Positions 23,030-34,288 are shown, counted from the first letter of the stretch. The stretch: 64,000 nt of DNA from Primula veris (GCA_963682055.1 OY821751.1:12462001-12526000), one strand, 5' to 3'. Program-made: numbers and translations. Notes: generated from the sequence alone by a model not told the origin.

Positions 23030-23340
23030 ATATTCTGTACATTTCAATTCTGTAATTTATTTACCTGTTCTGTAATTTCATTTCAGTCATTTTTCTTTTC
23101 TGTAATTTCTATTCTGTTTTGTAATTTACTTTCCAGTCCTGTAATTTTATTTAATTTTAGAAACAGTTCAGTAGTTTAGTAATTATACTATTCTGTCTGG
23201 CAGTTTCTTTTAATTAACAAACAGTCCAACAGTTTAGTTTTATACTATTCTGTCTGACAATTTCGTTTAATTACAAACCAGTCCAGCAGTTTAATAACTT
23301 ATATTATTCTGTCTAAAATTTTAATTAATTACATTTACAT
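23030..23340. repeat. Degenerate 'TTCTGT' repeats
   Basis: TTCTGTAATTT recurs at 23,030-23,150. A longer unit of about 60 bp (AACAGTCCAACAGTTTAG, then ATACTATTCTGTCTG) recurs about three times to 23,320. Confidence 0.6.
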
Positions 23341-24764
23341 TCTGCAAGTATCGGAATTTTGTAATAGAATCATATTACATTATAGAAATAAATTTTTTTT
23401 TTTTTTTTGAGTCCTTGCACTTTAATTATTGATTTTACGTATGGCAAAACCAACATAACAATACAAAAACTCTTTTAGAATAGTTTATAATTCTGCAAAT
23501 TGTGTAGAGAGGCAGCGAGTATGCAAGGTGTAGGTAGATTAACTTGCAACCCAAAAGTCGTATACGCCTTGTCAGTTTGCCTCTCAGATCCACAGACAAT
23601 ATGAGTATCACTATAGGACATAGCTTCGTATGCATTCTTTTATTATACATAAGCTACAACATGTTGAGTAATCAATAATCTGTGTTTTAACAAATCGAGA
23701 AATTCAAATATTCAATAGAGGAATCCATGTTACAGAAAAAGCAAGAAAATATTAAAAGAAGGGTGGTAAGTGCTTGAAGCATTTCGCAGGTTGTAAAAAT
23801 CGGATACAACATTTAACAAAGAATGAAAACCAAAATCATCTCTATACAACTATTACTTTCCTCGATAAACCATTATTAATTAAATGACTGGGTGTCGTTT
23901 GGGGGACAGTTAAATTTTCCGGAAATTGTGTTTACATTCACATCCAAGTTCATTGTTTAATTTTGACGAATTCTTCCCTTCATATTTCAGCCATTCTCGG
24001 AGAGTTAAGCAACTTGTAATACCGTCCAAAAGTCATGCTATCATTCATAAAGAAGATAAGGCTGCATAAAATGTTAACTGAGTTGTGGTACTTGAGGAAG
24101 TCAAATAAATAGTCAAGTAATGTTCCCTGGGCTATGCTTGTGATAATTCCAGACTTAAACAAAAAATGGTTTAGAATGAGTAAAGAAAAACATATATTAT
24201 TGCTGCAAATAATATCTTATTGTTGATATTTGTAATAGGGTTACACCAAACATAATTATTAGTTTAACATGAAAATGAGCTTAATTAGTCAGAGCTTTAA
24301 TGAGTTTCTTCTAACCTAGGTAATTAATTACATATTGCTGCACTGGATGCAATTCCATAATTAACACCTAGACGTGATTGGCAGGTAACATATGAGTCTC
24401 GGATTAACAAAATAAAATAAAAATTAGATAAAAAAACAAGTAGGTAATACCCGAAACAAATTCAAAGAGATTAGATAATTGAACTTAACCTGAAAACAAA
24501 TTCAAAGAGTTAAATTTCATAACTGATTGATATTTGCCCTCTAGCACCAGTTTGATGGATGGATGGGGGAGAGAAGACCAAATATATAGTTAACCTGATT
24601 CAAGGCTGGTCACTCTCTCTTTCTCTCTTTCTATTTCTCTACCTCAAATTTTTTTACCTAAATTGTTACAAATACTTAAATAATTAACACGGGTTTCGAA
24701 ACATAATAATTATTTTGGGAGGGATCCGGTATTAAGTAAAAAGATGTACTACTAAGCATAGGAG
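23341..24764. other. Noncoding AT-rich region
   Basis: Contains a T-run at 23,393-23,409 and short unsupported minus-strand frames at 23,435-23,650 and 23,980-24,162. No gene recognised. Confidence 0.4.
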
Positions 24765-25160
24765 TAGGTCTCCAATAGAGTCCAAATCTTTTATTCCCTT
24801 TTGTGTCCCTGCTTATTTTATCCAAAAAAAAAATATTCTAAAAAACTTGAAAAAAATTGTACAATTACTATAATATATGTATCAATACATTCCAATAATT
24901 ATTTTTAAAAGAAAATATACACGCAATTTATTTTGGAATAAATGTATAAATTAGTGTAAATTTAACATTAAATCTTAGAAAAATTGTCTAAAACAATATT
25001 ATGTCCAAATGTTTTAAAATTTGAATACAATATAATATAAAAGATTATAAATTTGTGGAACAAGTTGTGAAATTTAAAATTTGAGTGAAAATAAGCAAGG
25101 GGGCACGAAACGTGTAGAGAATAAATGGTAGAAGATTTAGACTTCCAATAGAGGGTCGAT
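24765..25160. mobile_element. Inverted-repeat MITE
   Basis: The left arm CCAATAGAGTCCAAATCTTT and the complement of the right arm (CTATTGGAAGTCTAAATCTT) correspond. Both arms then contain a GTGTCCC or GTGCCCC motif and TGCTTATTTT. The arms are about 60 bp with mismatches. Exact ends and target duplication are not resolved. Confidence 0.45.
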
Positions 25161-25772
25161 TTGTCGGATGGATATTAAAGTAAACTTTAAATTATTTTTA
25201 AAATCTTATTTATATCGATATAATAAAAAGGTCTATTAATTTGATATGTTTTCATACTATTTAATTAATCTACGAAATAATAGACCTTATTATATGATCT
25301 TTGTTAGCGAAACAGTTGAGTGTAAAATATTGTTATAATTTTGTGGTTCTAAATTCTATGTTAGAGACATTATGTAAATTAAAAGAGGAACTAATACAAT
25401 TTAATATATACTAAGCATGTGTACGTTCTGATATTTGTCAAATCGTAATAAGAGAAACTAAATACGGTTATTTTCGTTATTAATATTTGTTCTAATGTAA
25501 CTCTTAGTCCTTATTAATACATGATATTCATAGAAATTATTTTTTTATAATTTTGGTGTGAATAGACTCTTTTTTTAAAGAAAAATTAGACTAAATTGTC
25601 ATTTGGTACAAATGTGGGGCTATTATTGTAGCAAACTACAATATAAGTACAAAGTAGTTCTATGAATAAAACTTGAGGGTTAAAAGTATATTTTAATCTT
25701 TGCTATAGTAATGTTTGTGACAAGTATGAGACATTTTACATACCGACGAACGAAAGTTTGTACGGGACAAAC
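25161..25772. other. Noncoding flank of the Tat-like insertion
   Basis: AT-rich DNA up to the target duplication ATTTG at 25,773-25,777; nothing else seen. Confidence 0.4.
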
Positions 25773-25777
25773 ATTTG

Positions 25778-26332
25778 TGATAAAGCAATAATTTTGCTTG
25801 GTGGACACTGTAAAAGATAGTAAGTAAAAGATAGTAACTGTTGGACACTGTTGTTCTTTCTTATTGATCGGTATGATTCTTGTTCGGATTATAATTTCTT
25901 ATTATACTTGTGCTCGGTATTACAACTTAATCTTGATCTTTATCTTGATCTTGATCTTTGGTGCTCGGTATTCAATTGAGCTCGGATTGCTTTTTAGTGA
26001 GATAACCTCTGACAGATTTCTCTCTTTTATCTTCTTCTCTCTATATTTTTCAGAAAAATTTCAGGTCACTTTTTCAGTGAAGTTACTGGGCTATTTATAG
26101 GCATTTATGCGTCATAGGATGTTTGACAAGTGTCTTCATCTCATGAGTTCTCTCATGAGCTTTTCCTATGTGGGCCATCACTAATTGGGCTGATGTATTT
26201 ATTGTATAATTACTTGTCCTTAGTGTGGAACAGCATTGGGTATAATACTTAAGCATTGGATAACCTCTAACAATGTTTGGGTCAACTTATTCCCGAATAG
26301 ATATATTCGGGTCTAATTTTTATGTTCTATCA
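25778..26332 (-). repeat. 3' LTR of Tat-like copy 1
   Basis: This 555 bp repeat matches 40,513-41,089. On the minus strand it begins TGATAGAACATAAAAATTAG and carries CTATAAATAGCCC (plus positions 26,088-26,100), the likely TATA box. The copies differ by substitutions and indels, including an extra 12 bp CTTTATCTTGAT unit and about 10 bp near the terminal GGTGG in the other LTR. The insertion is therefore not recent. The purine-rich GAAGTCAGGGAGCACT directly upstream on the minus strand fits a polypurine tract. Confidence 0.92.
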
Positions 26333-26540
26333 AGTGCTCCCTGACTTCTTCGATGTGGTTTCCATGACGAGGGAGTCATGATCGGTCTGACGAGGATGTT
26401 ACTTCGGTCTTTCTGTTCCCAATGTTTCGAGAAGCGTCCTAGAGTTATAACTGTTTCCTCGTGGCCATTTAATACCATTGGGAATCTTAAGCATACTATC
26501 TTGCTTCGAGGTGATTTTTGATCTTCCCATATTTGTCTAT

Positions 26541-26548
26541 TATAAAAG
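26541..26548 (+). promoter_or_regulatory. TATA box for the antisense gene at 26,603
   Basis: TATAAAAG lies 62 bp before the ATG, leaving a short leader. The same promoter block (CTTGCTTCGAGRTGA, then TATAAAAGG) recurs before the duplicate gene. Confidence 0.6.
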
Positions 26549-26602
26549 GGATAACACCCTCCTTGTATACATTCAATTAATTATCACTCTGCTATTAACG
26601 TC

Positions 26603-26935
26603 ATGGCCTCTCCCCATGTTTCTACTGGTGACAACTCTCCCGAATACATCGCTTACTTAGAAAATGAGGTCAAGAAAGCTCGTACTGTGAAGAGGAAGTT
26701 GGCTGTTACGGCAAGAGAACTTCTTAGGGTCAGAAAAAGTTTGTCTGATATGGACGCGGCTCATCACGTGACGATGGCCGATCGGGATTGGGCCTTTGAA
26801 CGGATAAAGAGGCTTGAGGCTTCTCGGGATAAGCATAAGACGGCAAAAAGGGCTTATAAGCTTGCCTTCAAGGAGCTGCATGCTCGGTCCAAACCTGTGT
26901 CGGATGACTTTGAAGCATGCTCTTCCTCGGGATAA
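26603..26935 (+). CDS. Small coiled-coil protein, antisense gene 1a of Tat-like copy 1
   Basis: A 110-residue open frame begins MASPHVSTGDNSPEYIAYLE and is rich in Lys, Arg, Glu and Leu in a heptad-like pattern (LENEVKKARTVKRKLAVTAR). A conserved tail reads ERIKRLEASRDKHKTAKRAY followed by KLAFKELHARSK. It has no transmembrane or catalytic motif. A TATA box sits 62 bp upstream. The gene at 27,221 is a diverged duplicate with the same start and tail. It runs against gag-pol, just inside the 3' LTR. I do not know its function; an alpha-helical binding or packaging role is only a guess. Confidence 0.65.
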   Translation: MASPHVSTGDNSPEYIAYLENEVKKARTVKRKLAVTARELLRVRKSLSDMDAAHHVTMADRDWAFERIKRLEASRDKHKTAKRAYKLAFKELHARSKPVSDDFEACSSSG

Positions 26936-27165
26936 TTAGCTTTTGTAATTTCTTTTTTGTTGGGTGTCATCGTCAAGTTGTAACCGAATTATTGAAATTA
27001 ATAAAATATTTCCTTATTCTCATTTTTGTCTCTTCACTTTCTCAATGCCTTATTGGATGACGTAATTGGACTGAAACTGTTGTTAGGTAGCCATAAATGT
27101 CCTTGGGAAGTTCAAGAGGGTTATCTTGCTTCGAGATGACCTCTGATCTACCCATTATTTATCCT

Positions 27166-27173
27166 TATAAAAG
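27166..27173 (+). promoter_or_regulatory. TATA box for the antisense gene at 27,221
   Basis: TATAAAAG lies 55 bp before the ATG, in a sequence copy of the promoter at 26,541. Confidence 0.6.
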
Positions 27174-27220
27174 GGGGCTGTATTTGCTCTTTTTGTACAA
27201 ACCCTCATTATAACAATCCA

Positions 27221-27559
27221 ATGGCTTCTCCTCATGGATCTAGTGGAGACAATCTTTCCGAGTACGTAGCACATCTAGAGGAGGAGGTCAGGAAGGCACG
27301 TGTTCACCAAAGGAGGTTCGCCTTCTTAGCGAGGGAGGCTCTTCGGACCCCTGAACTGGAGGAACAATTGGCCTCTTTAGAAAGTGCTTACCAGAGGTCC
27401 TTGATCGATAATATTTGGGCGTGTGCTCGGATTAAGGAGCTCGAGGCCTCTCGTGACAGGCATAAGAAGTCTAAGAGGGCTTACAAATTAGCTTTCAAAG
27501 AGTTGTATGCTCGGTCCAAGAAGAGGCCAGATGATGAAGCAGGCTCTTCTGCTAAATAA
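27221..27559 (+). CDS. Small coiled-coil protein, antisense gene 1b (duplicate of 1a)
   Basis: This 112-residue frame starts MASPHGSSGDNLSEYVAHLE and ends with ASRDRHKKSKRAYKLAFKEL. It aligns with the 110-residue protein at 26,603 along its whole length. The middle differs most (EALRTPELEEQLASLESAYQ here). The duplicated unit of about 620 bp includes promoter, gene and 3' flank. Both copies stayed open while gag-pol gained many stops, which may hint at selection or simply short length. No known domain; function unknown. Confidence 0.65.
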   Translation: MASPHGSSGDNLSEYVAHLEEEVRKARVHQRRFAFLAREALRTPELEEQLASLESAYQRSLIDNIWACARIKELEASRDRHKKSKRAYKLAFKELYARSKKRPDDEAGSSAK

Positions 27560-27980
27560 TCCAATTTTGTAATTTCTTTTTGTTGACTGTGGCTTCTCTT
27601 GTAAGGGAGTTTCTGGAATAAATAAAAAATCTTCTTTTTCTTGTTCTTATCTGTTTTATTTCTCCAATGTAATTTATCTTTACTGTGTTTTTCTTTATCA
27701 CGCGCGTGTGGCGTCATTAATGGGTTTTCTTGAGCCCTGTGCCTGATCTTATCCACTGAGTCTTCTTGAGCCCAGTGCAGAGAATCCTAGTCCATATTCT
27801 TGAGATTGTTGAACTTCCCTATAAGAACACGTATGTAATTGCTTTTCCCATATCTATTGAAATAATGGCACGAATCCAAAAGTCTCTTTGAAAAGTCACG
27901 TCTATTTAATGCACACGCTTCTTTTAATCTTTTCTGACTAACGGTTGTGATTCTTCATCTCATGCCCTTGTCAATTTATC

Positions 27981-27988
27981 TATAAATA
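27981..27988 (+). promoter_or_regulatory. TATA box for the antisense gene at 28,073
   Basis: TATAAATA lies 92 bp before the ATG. Confidence 0.55.
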
Positions 27989-28072
27989 CCCTTTTGAAGT
28001 CTGTCTTTCTTCATAATCTCCTCATATATTCTTTCTGCGATATATATATACATATATTATCCTTTAATTGCA

Positions 28073-28366
28073 ATGGATGCCTCATTTTCTGGGACTGCTT
28101 TGGCCTTGAAAGTAGAGGCTTTTGAAGCCTCTTATGGCAATATACTGAAGATGTTAAGAGACGCTGAGGCAGAGTTGAGTGTGATACGTTCTCATCATGC
28201 CGAGATGGTGAGGGAGTTGACTTGGCTGAGGACCGAGTTGGACTATTGCAGGCGTGCTCATCAATCTTTGATCGATGAGAACGAAGTTCTGAGAAGGAAT
28301 CCTTCGCTTCAAGATACTGTAATACCTGCGGGGCCCTCTCATCGATACCGACCAACTCCGCCCTAA
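28073..28366 (+). CDS. Small coiled-coil protein, antisense gene 2
   Basis: This 97-residue frame (MDASFSGTALALKVEAFEAS) has a leucine/glutamate heptad region (EAELSVIRSHHAEMVRELTW, then LRTELDYCRRAHQSLIDENE) and a short basic, proline-containing tail ending GPSHRYRPTPP. The second Tat-like element keeps a clear homologue at 63,855-63,558, with ELTWLRAELNYCRR and GPSHRYR in matching places, on the strand opposite its own gag. Conservation in two divergent copies supports a real gene. No enzyme motif; function unknown. Confidence 0.7.
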   Translation: MDASFSGTALALKVEAFEASYGNILKMLRDAEAELSVIRSHHAEMVRELTWLRTELDYCRRAHQSLIDENEVLRRNPSLQDTVIPAGPSHRYRPTPP

Positions 28367-28873
28367 GCACCGGAATAAATTGCTTTATTCTCTTGCGCTC
28401 TGTTTAATACTTTGTTCTCTCTATTTGAGGACTTCTTATTTTCATTTTTCTTCTGCGCTTTTCTTTATTGTTTTATATTTTCTTCTCTCGGATGTAACAA
28501 TTTCCCCCGAGCTATCTTTATCCGTGATTTACCATGTAATCCATCTTTATGAACGATTTCCATGTAATCCATATTTATTTAATGATTCCCCATGTAATCC
28601 ATCTTTATTTAACGATTTCCCATGTAATCCATCTTTATTAATGAAACAAATGTTTTCCTCCTCTACTCTTCTTCTTCTTGTATTTATGGTTTCTGATTTT
28701 CTTCCCTTTGTCAGAATCATCAAATATGTCTTTTCTTCTTGTATGGTGTTGTACTGTACCCATGTGATATCTGTTGCATGTGTCAGATGGCCAAAGTTGT
28801 GTTTTCCCAGACATGGTCAGTCAAAGATGCATGTTCCTAAGCATTGTTAGTTAATGACGTACTATTTTTGCTC
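28367..28873. repeat. 3' region of gene 2 with 'CATGTAATCCAT' repeats
   Basis: CATGTAATCCATCTTTAT recurs four times between 28,531 and 28,640 at about 33 bp spacing. The 156-codon frame crossing this stretch is low-complexity and has no homologue in the second element, so I do not call it a gene. Confidence 0.6.
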
Positions 28874-28881
28874 TATAAATA
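28874..28881 (+). promoter_or_regulatory. TATA box for the antisense gene at 28,980
   Basis: TATAAATA lies 106 bp before the ATG. Confidence 0.55.
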
Positions 28882-28979
28882 CTCTTCATCCTTTCTTTAG
28901 GATGTATCCTTTTTCATAAACTTTTCTTATTTTCTTCTCCCTCATCCCTTATTTTCTTGCGTTATATTAACTTTCAAGA

Positions 28980-29459
28980 ATGTCTGATCCCGTGGTGACA
29001 TACCATGCTCAAATGAAGGACTTGGATGCTGAGGTGTTTTGTGTCCGTCATCGGATGGCTAAACTCGAGAGGGAATATGGGGTTCTGGCTTTCAGTCAGT
29101 TTGACTCACATCCCGATGAGACCATTAAGTAGACAGAGATTTCAGCCCTGAGCCGCCAGCTCGACCAGTTGTTGTTGCGTAGAAATCATCTGGCCAACTC
29201 TTGGTATGAGGCCGAGGAGATCTGGGATCAAGCTCAGGGAGAGTTTGACAATGGTCCTCAGGGCCTAGCTAGCATGATGGTTAAGAATGCTCGGCTTAAG
29301 GAACACATTACTGCACTTATTAGTGAGAATGTCACCCTTACCAGGGAGAATGAGTGTTTGGTTGTCATGAACGACTCATATCAAGATCGGTTAGATTGCT
29401 TTGTTCGGGTGGCCTTCTCTCGGTCTGGTAGTTCGGTTTTTCCGCCCATTGATCCTTAA
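28980..29459 (+). pseudogene. Coiled-coil protein, antisense gene 3, with one in-frame stop
   Basis: The frame starts MSDPVVTYHAQMKDLDAEVF, meets TAG at 29,130-29,132, then continues in the same frame to 29,459. Later parts include GEFDNGPQGLASMMVKNARL and ISENVTLTRENECL. The homologue in the second element (63,147-62,687) shares DNGLQGLASLTAENARL and LTEENISYRARL, and it also has stops. About 160 residues if read through. It is alpha-helical and probably a coiled coil. Single-base decay is the likely cause of the stop; programmed readthrough is possible but unsupported. Confidence 0.65.
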
Positions 29460-29651
29460 TTAATTGGGCCTGTTTTCTGATGTGTTTTTCCCAGTTTGGA
29501 AATTGTATTTTCTTTTCTGCATTTGAACTGTTGCACCTTTTCGTATTTTGTGCCTTTTTTGTATTCTGAACTGTTGTATCTCTTCGTATTTCGTGTCTTT
29601 TTTGTATTCTGAACTGTTGTAGCTCTTCATGTTTCGTGCCTTTTGATTCCT

Positions 29652-29658
29652 TATAAAT
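29652..29658 (+). promoter_or_regulatory. TATA box for the antisense gene at 29,741
   Basis: TATAAAT lies 89 bp before the MAPLTRS start codon. Confidence 0.55.
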
Positions 29659-29740
29659 GCTCCCTATTGTTTGCCTTTCATTATTAACTCTTCCTTTCTC
29701 TCTCATACTACTTGTTTCTCTTAACCTGTTTTTCTTTGAG

Positions 29741-30103
29741 ATGGCCCCTCTTACCAGATCTGCTGCAAAAAAGAAAGCCCTTCTTGAAGAGGAGCCTACT
29801 TATATGCTACCCCGTCCCCCCGACTTTGAGGACTTGACTACTCTTAAGTTGAAAGAGATCGAGATATCGTGGCTGAAAGTCGATCTTAAGTGTGCTCAGA
29901 CTGAAGTCAGGAGGTTTAAACAGTATTGGGATGAGGAGGGTGTTGCTTGTTTTGAAGCCGAGCAGAAGTGCAAGTCTTAGTCTTACGCCTTGCAACAAGC
30001 TGAGATTGGTATTTCTCGCTTGGTGAGGGAAAAAGAGAGTCTGGAGGAACTCTTGACAAAGAAGGATGCCGATGAGGGTAGTAGTTCGAGGGTTCAAAAA
30101 TAG
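29741..30103 (+). pseudogene. Coiled-coil protein, antisense gene 4 (MAPLTRSAAKKKA), with one in-frame stop
   Basis: The ATG at 29,741 is chosen because the second element has the same start (MAPITRSSAKKKALPE at 62,402). Both continue with LKEIEISWLK and then QYWDEEG or QYWEEEK and AEQKCKS or AERKCRS. Here TAG at 29,978 interrupts the frame, which otherwise runs to 30,103 (QQAEIGISRLVREKESLEEL). The N-terminus is basic and serine-rich, like many nuclear or nucleic-acid-binding proteins; the rest is a coiled coil. Function unknown. Confidence 0.65.
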
Positions 30104-30223
30104 AGAAGTATCTTATTGTTTCTGTCTTCCTTTGGATACAATATGTTGTTACATTCACGGCAGAACTCCATGCTACTTCCCGCTTGATTAAGGAAAAGTT
30201 GAAGAAGGATGCCAATGTGGGGT

Positions 30224-30241
30224 GGGGGGGGGGGGGGGGGG
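30224..30241. repeat. Poly-G run
   Basis: 18 consecutive G bases follow GTGGGGT, downstream of antisense gene 4. Its length is liable to sequencing error. Confidence 0.9.
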
Positions 30242-30992
30242 TTTCTTAAGTTTTGGTGATAGTTTTTGTAATAATGTTTTTCTTGTTGGTTGGATTGAAT
30301 CCTTTGTAACTGGTCGTTTTCCCCCTTGTGGATGAATAAAAGTACTTTATTATCTGGTTATTTTTATCTGCTCGCCTGTTTGTTTGTTTTGAGACTATGG
30401 TATGTAGCTCGGTATGGGACACCGAGGTTATCCCCTCGGAGAGCATTGCTAGATCTTAGGCTGAAGTACAGTCGAGCTAGGAACGGTCTTCGTTGATCTT
30501 GAGTGGTGTTCCACATTGTTAATAAATACTGGTCGTCGTCGTGGAACCTGTACGGTGTTCATTCTCGGTAGTAATTATTGTTCCACGTTGCTTGTATTAA
30601 TATTGGAAGGGTATATTATAAGCTTTTCGTTGTGGGGTCCTCTGGCCGTTTATATAGGTTCATTGATGTGAAGTGCATGGGTTAGTGGGATATGTTTTTG
30701 ACGTGACAAGATCTGGAGCGTTGAATTTTAAAACATCTGATGGTGTTTTGACTTTTCTGTGGCTGAAAAGAGGGAAACCTCTGTCACACAAAAGGACGGT
30801 TAATATTTTATTCCTTTTTTTGTGGCTCCAGTCCTTTATCTTCCTCAAGTAATTCTTTTTGATCTTACCTTTCTCTCATAATTTCCCTAACGTTTCTCTC
30901 TCTAGGGTTTGTCCTTCTCTCTAGAAAATATCTTCTGCTATCTTTTCTTAAGAGAAAAAGAATATCTCCAGAGCTGCATCCTCCTTATTATA

Positions 30993-33900
30993 ATGACTGT
31001 AAGTGTATCCATGATTACTGGGATCATTTGTATGCTTCTTTGCTTGTTTGCTTAGTTTATTGGTCTTTGTTGTTGTGTTTTCCATTGATCTCGCCTTATT
31101 CCTCTATAAAATATTGTATTGGGGGGTTAGTGGGTCTTTTGTATTGTATTTGAATTTTCTGTTGTGGGTTATGTGGTTATGCTTAGGCTGTATATGCTGA
31201 TTGGAAATTGTATGTGCTGTTTGGAAGTTGTTTGTGTTGTTTGATTTGTGGTGTGGTGGTTTTTGTTGGATTAATGGGTCGTTTTTGGTGTTTGATCAGG
31301 ATATTTTGACCCAGTGTTTGGCACAAGTTGGCCAATTTACCGAGGAGGATCTTAAAAAGAGTGTCGGGATACCTGCTAACATACATTTACGGCTCCCTAA
31401 GACCGAGGCTGAGGTGCTCAGTCACGTTGGTGTAGGCGAAGTTGCACTTCGGTCCTCGACGCTTCTGACCAGGGGCCTGAAGCTCCCTCTTTCTGTCTGG
31501 ATGGTCTCCTTCTTTGAGGCCTTTCAAATTGCTCCCTGCCAACTTGCCGTTAATAGCTACCGTATTCTGAACGGTATTAAGAAGCTGGCCGAGTTGGCTG
31601 GTGTGAATGTTGAGCTGAAAGATGTGTTGGGGGTGTATTACTTCACTTTTGACCGCCGAATTTCTTATCTGAAGACTTCACGTTCTTTCACCCGACTTGT
31701 GATTGATATTCCCGACACCAACAAAGAACATAATCTTGGCATTGTGATTGCCTCGGGGAATTGGTGTCCTGATGGTCATGAAATTCCTAAGCATGCTGCG
31801 TCTGCCCCCGAGATGCCTGATCTCGGTGTTCCTAATACCAACGTTCTGCTGGCACTATGGAATTGGTGGGGCCCTGGTTCGACCAGGGAGGTAGTTAACC
31901 GCACTGCTCCCAAACTGCTGGGGTACGTAGCGGGGCCGGGGAATAGGTGCATCGCGCCACCCGTCATTCCTGGTGATACTGCTGATGATTTTCTAAAGAT
32001 CATCAAGCCTCGTGTTGCTGCCCTAGGAGGGAGAAAATCTGCCTCCCGTTCTAAGCGTCGATCCTCTGATTCTGGGGACGAGGTGTCGAAGAGAGCACGG
32101 GTGGCCGAGGCGGTCACCGATGTTGTGATGCATTCTTCTCTCAGGAAGAATGTAGTGGTGTCCATTCCCGTAGAGCTTGGAACACCACATCCGGAGGGGA
32201 GAATGGAGTTAGGAGTGTCAACTTCCCCAAAGGAGAGCCCAATTTTGCCCGTTTCCACCGAGGAGAAGAAGGCTGAAGCCGAGGTACGTGTATTGGTCTT
32301 GTCGTTCTTCAATTTCCTGTTATTATCTATTCATCTTGGATGTTGTCTTTCAGTTATTAACCTCCTCGTTGGTTACTCTTGCTCTTGCCCGATCTACGGG
32401 TGTTGTTTTGTTTTAGGGGTCGTTCAGTGACTTGTTTAGTCATGTGAACCTAAACGTGGGCATGGAAGAGGATATTCTGACTCTTCCTCATGTCTTGCCA
32501 CCACGAGAGGCGGAGAAGGTGGCCAAGGATGAGACCCCTGAGATTGGTGGGGTGGACACGGAAGTGGCGGCTGCCGATAAGGATGTAGAGGATGCCGACA
32601 CGGATGTGGAAGTGTCCGGCAAAGAGGTGGAGGTGTCCGGCGTGAAGGGGGCGAGGATGTTGCTGAAAAGGTGGAGCTAGACGGGGAGGCTATGACTCGT
32701 TACATTGCTAGGTGCGCCGGCGATTTGTTGGGGCATCCCCGAGCAATGAGGATGGGATATACCGCCCTTATGCCCCTTGCCTCTAAGAACATGTGGGATA
32801 TGGCTGCTCGGCCGGCTGTGGCGACCATTGAGCAGGCCAATGTCGATGCCCTCCGTGTATGTTTTATCTCATCGTTTATTGTATGTTTGACTATCTTTGT
32901 TGGTATCTTATATGGTATTCATGCAGACTTTTCTCACCACCTCTGAGCTGAGGGACCGGTTCACTACATTGGAAGCAGAGAAGGATCAGCTAGTGGCCGA
33001 GAACAAGCTACTGGTTGAACGACACGGTACAGAAGTGGAGATGAATGATCGTCGGGCTGAGGAGAATGTACGACTGCTTGAGGAAAATAAAAAGGTCGTT
33101 GCTGAGAAGTTGCTTATGGCCGACGATAAAGCAAGCTGGAGGCTGAAAAGAAATTGCTTGAGGTCCAGGTGGCCACGTTGAAGGTGGGTCAGGGAGAGGA
33201 TCGGGACCAGTTCACCAAGATCGTCAATTTCTATGCATATAACTGTCACGTCCGTGCATTGAATCTGGCAAGGGTGCTCTTTTCTAATTGCGCCTGGTCT
33301 GGACTGATGTATCTTTTCCGTGATGTTGCGCCTCCTATGCCCAATGATTGGGCGAATATTCAGGACGAGGAGATGCCTCGTATGCCGGGGCAAGCATCCT
33401 CTTCTGTGCCCCGACCGCATGCTGGGTCGGGCTCTTCGACCCCTGTTGCAGCCACTCCTCGTTCTTCGATCCCTCAGGTTGATTCTTGAACCAGTTTCGC
33501 TTGTAAATGTTGTAGTTGATGTAGGTAATTATTTTGGAGTCTGGTCTGTGGGCCGTTGTATAAACTATGAAATTCTTTTGGGAAAGTTTATAATATTTTT
33601 GTTCCGTTGTCATTTGGCTTTGTTTATCGCTTTCGTTATTGCATATTGCTTGGTAGTAGTCTTCGTATGTTGAAGGTCATAACAATCATGTCAGGTACCG
33701 GTTAACCCTCTAGCCATGGTGGTCTGGTCGCGACCCAGTGGTAGTCGAGGTAAATGGTTAGGTAGTCCCGAGGTTCCTAGTTCGTCTCATATTGCTGAAC
33801 TTAACTCCGCTCGTCGTGAGATTAAGGAGTTAAAGGCGCAAATCGTGGACTTATCTACTCGGTTACACAATTTGGGTGAGAAGTTCAGCAAGAAGACATC

Positions 33901-34288
33901 CCACTATACTGTAAACAAAGGAAAGGCCAAAGAGCTTCTCGGTGCACTTCGGCTGTCACAGGATGAAGCGCGGGGCCGGGTAACGAGCTTAAACTTGGTG
34001 TTGGGGGCCGTTTATGAAGATGTGGACTTGTTACTATCCTTTGTCAAAGCATATTAGGCCCGAGCTCGTGCATTAGAGGTGTATGACTATGTGAAAGGGA
34101 CTCGTGGCGTTACCCGAGCGGAGCGTATGGTTGATGCTATGGCTGGGGTAACTGAGACCACGACTGCCTTGAACCGCTTGGATGCTTCTGTGAAGGGTCG
34201 TTTGGGGACGCAAATAGTCTTGCTGCGAGACATTCATTTTGCTGACGCTTTAGAGACCTCGGCTTCTGTCGAGGGCTTATCTGACTGA
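30993..34288 (+). pseudogene. Multi-exon Transposase_28-like antisense gene of Tat-like copy 1
   Basis: Exons as I read them: 30,993-30,998 (ATGACT), 31,300-32,283, 32,417-32,856, 32,927-33,477 and 33,695-34,288. All four introns have GT/AG ends (GTAAGTGT, TTTGATCAG, GTACGTG, TTTTAG, GTATGT, CATGCAG, GTTGATT, ATGTCAG), and the first three introns keep frame. Exon 2 carries the domain: FTEEDLKKSVGIP, then SSTLLTRGLKLPLSVWMVSF, then FFEAFQIAPCQLAVNSYRIL. This matches the layout of the 'putative gypsy type transposon' family (Pfam Transposase_28). Later exons are acidic, then a coiled coil (LRDRFTTLEAEKDQLVAENK), then a Pro/Ser-rich tail and another helical part. Breaks: a frameshift at the G-run near 32,655, a one-base loss near 33,132 and TAG at 34,055. 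The homologue at 61,341-57,930 keeps the same order. The role of this family is unknown; despite the Pfam name it need not be a transposase. Confidence 0.75.

Noticed and set aside
21911..23400. Solo LTR
   Set aside because: The sequence style is LTR-like, but I could not find paired termini, a primer site or a target duplication, so it is left as unassigned.
25864..26100. Open frame present in both LTRs (also 40,609-40,857)
   Set aside because: Lies across the LTR in the direction opposite to element transcription; shared only because the LTRs are copies.
28380..28850. 156-codon frame after antisense gene 2
   Set aside because: Low-complexity leucine/serine/phenylalanine stretch built on CATGTAATCC repeats; absent from copy 2.
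31776..32312. 178-codon minus-strand frame opposite the Transposase_28-like exon
   Set aside because: The plus strand has the conserved domain, splice sites and a homologue; this is a shadow.
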